A stretch of 64,000 nucleotides of DNA from Takakia lepidozioides (Eukaryota; Streptophyta; Takakiopsida; Takakiales; Takakiaceae), in assembly GCA_030704615.1 (NCBI GenBank), contig CM060731.1:27898001-27962000 (forward strand), given 5' to 3'. Position 1 is the stretch's first letter; every line of letters starts with the position of its first letter. Both the position numbers and the translations under genes were made by a program. Positions 58,481 to 64,000 of this stretch are shown here, piece by piece. A model generated the notes under the pieces. It saw only the letters and a program-made list of their open reading frames with translations, made no database searches and was not told the DNA's origin.

Positions 58481-59404
58481 GCGTAGAATTAGACATTGGT
58501 ATCTTTTAGTTGTGCCGAGAACTCTTATTTGCTGCTGCGACCTCTCCCTTTGTTTCCATCATTGCTGCAAGTGTAGTGAGATTCCCTCGGTTTACATAGG
58601 ATATTCAGATTTGTTCCACTCTTCATGCCATGGTGGCTAGGATGTATTTTGGACTTGTTTTAAGTGGGCTATGGTGCCTACCTCCTTCGTTTTCTATCTT
58701 ATGACAGTAGTACCAGTTCGCGGTACCAGTGAAATTGGGCTATGGTGCGTGAGATTGTGTTTTTTCATTTGATTAGTGGTGCCAGTTTGCTCTATGCAAT
58801 TGGGCAATGGCCCTGGCCGAAGTGCTACCTTGAATTTTTCATGATAGCCAGTTTGCTATAATACAAAGGGAAATTTTGCCCACTATTTCATTTCACGTGC
58901 CATGGAACGGTCGCCTGGGTAATATATATAAGGTATGAACAAGTCACAATATTTAGCATACTTACCTGTAGCCAGGTGTGCAGACCAAGCTTCAAAAGCT
59001 TTCAAGTGTCCTTCATTAGGGCTGGCGTGGACACATGGCTGCCATGCAGTGCTATGTCCTATGTGGCACACGAATTCACTCCAGACTTTCTAGGCAGGGT
59101 GTGCAGGGGATGGATAGTGAAGCAAAGCAGGAGATCGTAGCAGGGACTGTGAGCAACGCGAGACGTTCAAGATTGTGCAAATCATGTAATTCTGTGATCG
59201 GTCTGTTATACACGGGCTTGTGATGTGCTCTTGCCCCACAGTTTTATTTGAGGATCTCAACTATTGTCTCCCCTCCCCCTCATTCTCTTCCACAAACTTT
59301 GTCTGGAGGACTAGTGGGGTTCCCTTGTGATTAAGATCTCGTATACGGGTTTTGTACTACAGAATTTCCCTCTGTTTACTGGTTCTGCCCCGGGCTCGTA
59401 TACT
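58481..59404. other. Spacer upstream of the plastid zinc-ribbon gene
   Basis: No gene recognised. A motif GGGC(T)ATGG(T)GC recurs near 58668, 58738 and 58803. The right part should contain the promoter of the downstream gene; pyrimidine-rich patch at 59265-59295. Confidence 0.45.
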
Positions 59405-62400
59405 ATGGCTCTGGCGGTTGCTGTCAGGCCGCATGCGGGCCCGTCTTTTAGTTATGGGTTTAATTCACGTAAGAAGGGTTTTCTATCCGAGGGCGCCAGA
59501 AGAGCCTCTGGTCCTGCATCGGCATGCGGATCTTGTAACCTCGGAGCACAAAACCCTAACCGATTTAGAAGGCATGTTTTGAGGATAAGGTGTGAAGCTG
59601 GACGAGATTTCGATGACCGTGCTGGAAGAATTGCTGAAGAAGTTCGAAGGAGGGCAGGGGATGCTGCTCGCGCTTTTTCTTGTAAAGCTCAAGACGTTTT
59701 GAATGATGTAAAACGCAAGACTATGGAGTTTCAAGAGAATAATGATCTGCAAGGAAAGGTGTGAACGAATTACCGCACCTACCCTTCATTTATAGCAGAT
59801 AAGCAAAGCGTTTTTATGCCTTTCGAAGGAAGGGCTGCAGTGTCTGGTGATATTGTCAACCAACAGCTCAACTGGATGAGTAATTTGAGAGATGGATTCA
59901 ATGGAGTTCTAGAATTGTGTGTTTCGTTTGACTAGGTTCGCGTCGATGTTACATGTTGTATCTCCATTCTTCGTCAGGATGGTGGACGTCGAGGTCTTTC
60001 ATGAGCATTATACTTTCAGTTGGAAGCTTCTAGAAGCCTATACCCCAACTAAGCCACGCAGGGATGTTATCTGGAACCTCATGCCGCAGCTGCAAGTAGG
60101 CTACTTTTGTGGCTTTTCCACCCAGTCAAATGTGCTAACAGGTGCCCAGTGACACTCCCAGATAAACAAACCCATGAATCTGCCAGGCAGTTGTCACCAA
60201 GAAATTTAATCATTACCGATTTTGCCGGTGCTTTAGCTTAGTTCTAGCAGTAAATTATGCTTTGATTTATGATTTATGATCTACACCGAACATGAACTTG
60301 TTGTGAGAACACCAGTTGTCATATGTAAGACCGATGGAATTAGGTAGGTAGGGGTTGGAGGCCAATTGTGATGTAGTGTCACACACGGAAAACGATTTGA
60401 ATTTCGTGTTTGTGACACGTCTGGTCCAGTTTCTTATTTCTTGACTATACGAACATATATATATCTTGTGTCAGGAATAACCTTGTCTATTTCTTTACTG
60501 GATTGGCTATTCCCTCTCTCAATTACTCAGATTTTTTCTGTGGTATAAGGCCTGGATAGATTTGGCCTTTCGAATTGGGGTGTAATGTCTTTTTTTCGTG
60601 TACTCATTTTTCTCCGGGACACCATGTCCATAACTCCACGATTAACACATGTGAACACAATGTTGTAAGTCTTGTCTGACACAGATTGAACATGAACTTT
60701 GAAGGCACGGTGGCCAGCAAGGGTGGCGAACCAAATGCTGGAGGAATTTGCATATGACATGAAGAGGAAGATTGGGAGATTGGACCAGGAATTTCACGTA
60801 TCACAGAAGGCAAGGCAGGTGGTGGAATATGCAGCTGAACAGGTCCAGAATTTGGACCGTCAGCTAGGTGCCCGACAGAAGGCCCGCAATTTGTCAGCAG
60901 ATTTGCGCATGAAATGGCCCACTGTACGGTTATCCTTTCCAGGCTTTGTGATTTATCTCTCCCTCTCTCAGGGTACTTTGGATGATAAAGTTAATGCATC
61001 TGAAAGTAGGCCACATGTGCCCAGTCCTGAGCATAAAAGTGAGGAAAGATAGGCTGCTTCCTGTGAGTGCTATGGAAATTCACCGTGGGGTTTCTTGTTT
61101 GGTAGCATTATAAACTCGGTGATTTCACCTCTTTTCCCTCAATTTTGAGAGGCTGGAGAATTTCTGAAGACTCTTATCAGGCTTGAATTTTGGAGTGACA
61201 TTTGGCTTAAGTCATGCCTTCGTAAAAGAGTTTTTTCGGAAAATCTTGAAGGTCAAAACTATCTTAGTTAACAAAGGTAGCTCCCACTGTACGTGACAAG
61301 CCTTCACTACATTTGTTCCTCCCAACCTTGTTGTCCTTTTCTGCTCTTGTCATCCAACTGGTACAGGGAGTCTAAAGCCACTAGGCTATGGTGAGGATAG
61401 TCTGATGAATATTCTGTTTCTTTTGTGGAAATGGTTACTTGAGGCTGCTTAAATCTACAGATCACTTGGGGTGCCTCGCCTTCTCTTTTGTCATATCTGT
61501 CTCATGCACCTTTTTGCACCATCTCACCAAGTCATGTGTTGTTCCAAATGCAAGAAAGGGAGGGAGTGGGAGATGTAGTCATGGTTATGGAAAAAAGTTC
61601 GGTCAACAACTCGAACTCCGGAAGTGCCTCGGTTGATACCGAGTGTACCATCACTTCCCTGCCTTGGTTTTTTCCGAACAACCAGGCGATGCAGTCTGTA
61701 TCAGACTCGCATTCATATAATCCCGGTCCTAGGGACTTGACTGCGTCCACTAGTCCTACCTTCCTTCGCTCAACCTCCCTTTGAGGCGCGGTAGCTGTTG
61801 CTAAAACTCGGTGGGCGTGTGAGGTGGGGAAGAGCTCTCCCTCTGACCACAAATCCTCCTCACTCAAGTCTGCAAATTCCTCTTCAGAGCCAATCATGCT
61901 GAGCTCATCCTCATCCGTTTCTTCGTGAGGTGCTCCAGAAAGAAATGCAACGGTAGTAGTGTAAGGTCTTACCCCATAAGTAATGGTGCCTGCCCCCCAG
62001 TCCGTTCGTGCCCTGTGAATAGTGGCTGTGAGGTTACCTGAGGGTGTAGTCCCCGTGATATGAACCCTCTCATGGCCAATGGTGGGTTTTGGCTCGCTAG
62101 TTTATATTGTTGCTATAGGGGATGTTAAATAGAACGCTAGTAGACGCAGCAAGAGTCTACTCACCATCTTCATAATTGGATGTTGTCCTGTATCCACATA
62201 CAAGTCCTTTCTTATATTCCTGTTTAATTTGAATCTGGGTTGGCTGGGTGGTGCAGTATCGGAGGCGATTGAGTAATTTCTCGGAGACACCCCTTGGCAA
62301 GAGCGTTTTGGTACATCTTTCTTTTCATTCCACCTTGTGTACCAATGCTCTCTGTCTCTCTGTCCATCGCACTCTTGAGAATGTCCCTCTTCAGGAACAT

Positions 62401-63338
62401 CAAGAACATGGTTCCTGCACCTTTGTTCACCAACTTTCAAAATCTCAAGGCTGAGCCTATGGCCCTGGTCCGATTGGGGTCTAACTTTTGGGCTGCTCAC
62501 ACACAGCAGATTGATGCTTGTATAAAGGGCTTTCTAGAGGATATCTGGAAAGCCCAAACTAATTGTTTTTACCAAGGTAAGTTCCACTACTGGAGTGAGC
62601 CCCTCACAAAGGTAGTACCTATTCCCTATGTTTCCGTCCAGACTGGGCGCGGGGGTCTATGGCCACAAGGCTATGGCTAACAAAATCTTATGAGTACATT
62701 CTCTCTTGCTCACTTCCAGTGAGATGATTGAGGCTTTGAAGGAATCAGTACAATTAAATACGCAAATAGACACAACAAATTGGGGAAGACTTAGATGGGT
62801 GCAGTAAGGCGGAAAAGATATTTGGTGCAGAAGGTCTTGGCCCTTTAACAAGAGTAGCCAAGTTGAATTTGGTTGGCAACACTTCACGTGCTGGTCCCCT
62901 GGATTTCCTGTTTGATTAACGTCGACTTGATTTGTTTGTGTGCAGACATTGTTCATGCTCTGGTGTTTGGTGTCTGGATGGGCATTTCGAATCTTCTTTT
63001 TTTCGCTCTGGTTTCTTCCTTTTGCAGCACCATTGCTCTTAGGCACACTGTCAAGGGCAGCTGTTGTTGAGGTAAGAACCCCCATTTTTTTTTCGACTTT
63101 TTTCCTCTCTTTTCCTCTGTTGTCAAATTGTTGCTGTAAAGGAAGCTGATTCAGGATTGGGTGTTTTTGGCAACAGGGGGCTTGTCCAAATTGTGGGGCA
63201 CGGTATATAGGTGCTCGCAACCAAGTGGTCACATGCCAGCGTTGCCGGGGGGTTGTATGGCAACCACGGCAAGACTTCTCCAATAAGAAGGATGAAGGCG
63301 ATCCCACAATTATCGATGTTGATATTGAGAAGAATTAG
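59405..63338 (+). CDS. Plastid-targeted membrane protein with C-terminal zinc ribbon, unknown function
   Basis: Five exons: 59405-59758, 60705-60923, 62257-62304, 62946-63071, 63177-63338, all phase 0, 302 residues. The N terminus (MALAVAVRPHAGPSFSYGFN...) is rich in A, S, R and poor in acids, like a plastid transit peptide. The middle is a charged helical region (residues about 80-190); then come YRRRLSNFSETPLGKS, a hydrophobic membrane stretch (LFMLWCLVSGWAFRIFFFSL, LPFAAPLLLGTL) and a zinc ribbon (CPNCGARYIG...CQRCRGVVWQP), ending in an acidic IIDVDIE. This order matches a conserved plant protein family whose role is not known to me. The acceptor of exon 2 (AAG|G) and donor of exon 3 (AGC|GTTTTG) are weak and should be checked. 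Intron 3 holds a LINE end. Confidence 0.8.
61532..61897 (-). other. Unidentified open frame antisense within intron 2
   Basis: A 121-codon minus-strand frame, acidic at its N terminus (GSEEEFADLSEEDLW), with no recognised domain. The ATG is at 61897. It lies in the 1.3-kb intron 2 of the zinc-ribbon gene. It could be an inserted element fragment or a chance frame. Confidence 0.2.
62515..62700 (+). mobile_element. LINE 3'-end copy in intron 3 of the zinc-ribbon gene
   Basis: TTTCTAGAGGATATCTGGAA, then AGCCC(T)CACAAAGGTAG, ACTGGGCGCGGGGGTCTATG, GCCACAAGGCTATGG and TCTTATGAGTACATTCT follow the order of 9665-9845 of the full LINE at roughly 75-80 percent identity. It is 5' truncated, in plus orientation, inside the intron. 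Confidence 0.85.
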
Positions 63339-64000
63339 GCTCTCGTCGCCAACTAACACTGCATCTGGGCATGTTACCAGTAATTATGTGCCAAACACGT
63401 AGCAAGGCCCACTGCCTTGGGGCGGTGACTGAGTACTTTTCCGTCTCTGTCCAGGTTGTCCCCATCTATATATTTCTGAAGGCATGGAGGCTAGCAAGAC
63501 ATCGGTGGATGCCAATAGGGAGGCACGCATGTGTCATCTTCGGAGTAGGTGGACTGTCTTGGATTGGGTTCTACATCCGGTGGGCTTGACTTCGGATCCC
63601 ACTCTACAGGTGCAAGATGGGAGCGCAACAGTACTCTGTATGCTATGGCAGTTACCAAAGTGTTGATTTTTAGAGGTGGTGAGAATATCAGGCTATGTAC
63701 TCCAGAGCCATATGTTGAGAAGGCACGATTATGTGGATCTTGCAGCCTCAAAGTTGCACAGCTTCAGAAATCTGTAGTTGTGAGTGGTTTTTATAGTAGG
63801 TACCATCTGATTTTATGAGCTGCTATTCTTGCTTCGCAAAGGCAGGCAATCAGAGTTTGTCACAAAGAAGTGTCCAAGCTTTTTTTCAAGGAAGGGTTTT
63901 ACTATTGTGAACTGACAGCTGCGAGGAGGGGCTGGAAGTGGCACGGTGTCAATGCAGTTGAAATTCAATACTTGTAGGCCTGCTCGTTCATCCAATCATC
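63339..64000. other. Right end of window, nothing firmly recognised
   Basis: Contains the 3' end of the zinc-ribbon gene. A plus-strand frame with ATG at 63645 (57 codons to 63818, MAVTKVLIFRGGEN...) contains a C-x2-C pair, but no family is recognised. It could be part of a gene that continues beyond the window. Confidence 0.35.

Noticed and set aside
62657-63307. Minus-strand frame of 216 codons at the right end
   Set aside because: Antisense to exons 4 and 5 of the zinc-ribbon gene, whose domains are clear; no domain in the antisense frame.

Overview
The window is nuclear DNA of a land plant. The protein genes are interrupted by GT-AG introns. The gene families are plant ones: YSL metal-chelate transporters, a DYW-type PPR protein, a small plant-type purple acid phosphatase, a BSM/RUG2-like mTERF relic and a plastid-targeted zinc-ribbon protein. 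There is one nuclear-type tRNA-Leu. The intronless DYW-PPR gene together with the mixed transposon load (Copia, LINE, hAT-like, tRNA-derived SINEs, MITEs) suggests a seedless plant such as a lycophyte, moss or fern. This placement is an inference; the sequence alone does not fix the species.

Layout. 1-12100 is a decayed zone: a scrap of LINE at the left edge, an integrase-core-like fragment (928-1340, minus), and pieces of a splicing factor SF3B3 pseudogene (minus) split by a degenerate Copia element (2647-5750, minus) and a nearly full-length but broken LINE (5757-9850, plus). Part of the SF3B3 relic is duplicated as a large inverted repeat (10954-11293). 13013-14215 is a second broken nuclear gene, an mTERF4 (BSM/RUG2)-like pseudogene. 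15427-17487 is an intact PPR-DYW gene. 20018-25375 (minus) is an intact seven-exon YSL gene, and 39866-45473 (minus) is its eight-exon paralogue. The roughly 14 kb between them is AT-rich and repeat-rich, with SINE-like units, MITEs, a degenerate Copia element with recognisable LTRs, tandem hairpins and one good tRNA-Leu.

47598-53870 is a compact active gene block: purple acid phosphatase (plus), a secreted At4g14100-like protein (minus) and a prohibitin (plus); the last two are divergently arranged across about 0.4 kb. 54500-58500 is again transposon-rich (zinc-knuckle gag remnant, a TIR element, an array of ACTACCT palindromes, a broken hAT-like transposase). 59405-63338 is a five-exon gene for a plastid-targeted membrane protein ending in a zinc ribbon; one intron carries a copy of the LINE 3' end.

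Functional links are loose. The two YSL genes are a local duplication probably serving metal-nicotianamine uptake or distribution. The PPR protein and the zinc-ribbon protein act in organelles, as the lost mTERF would have. Prohibitin is mitochondrial. I see no operon-like or novel defence system. The most unusual structures are the SF3B3 foldback, the tandem hairpin array at 27892-28017, the palindrome array at 55346-55570, and the GC-AG intron in the second YSL gene.
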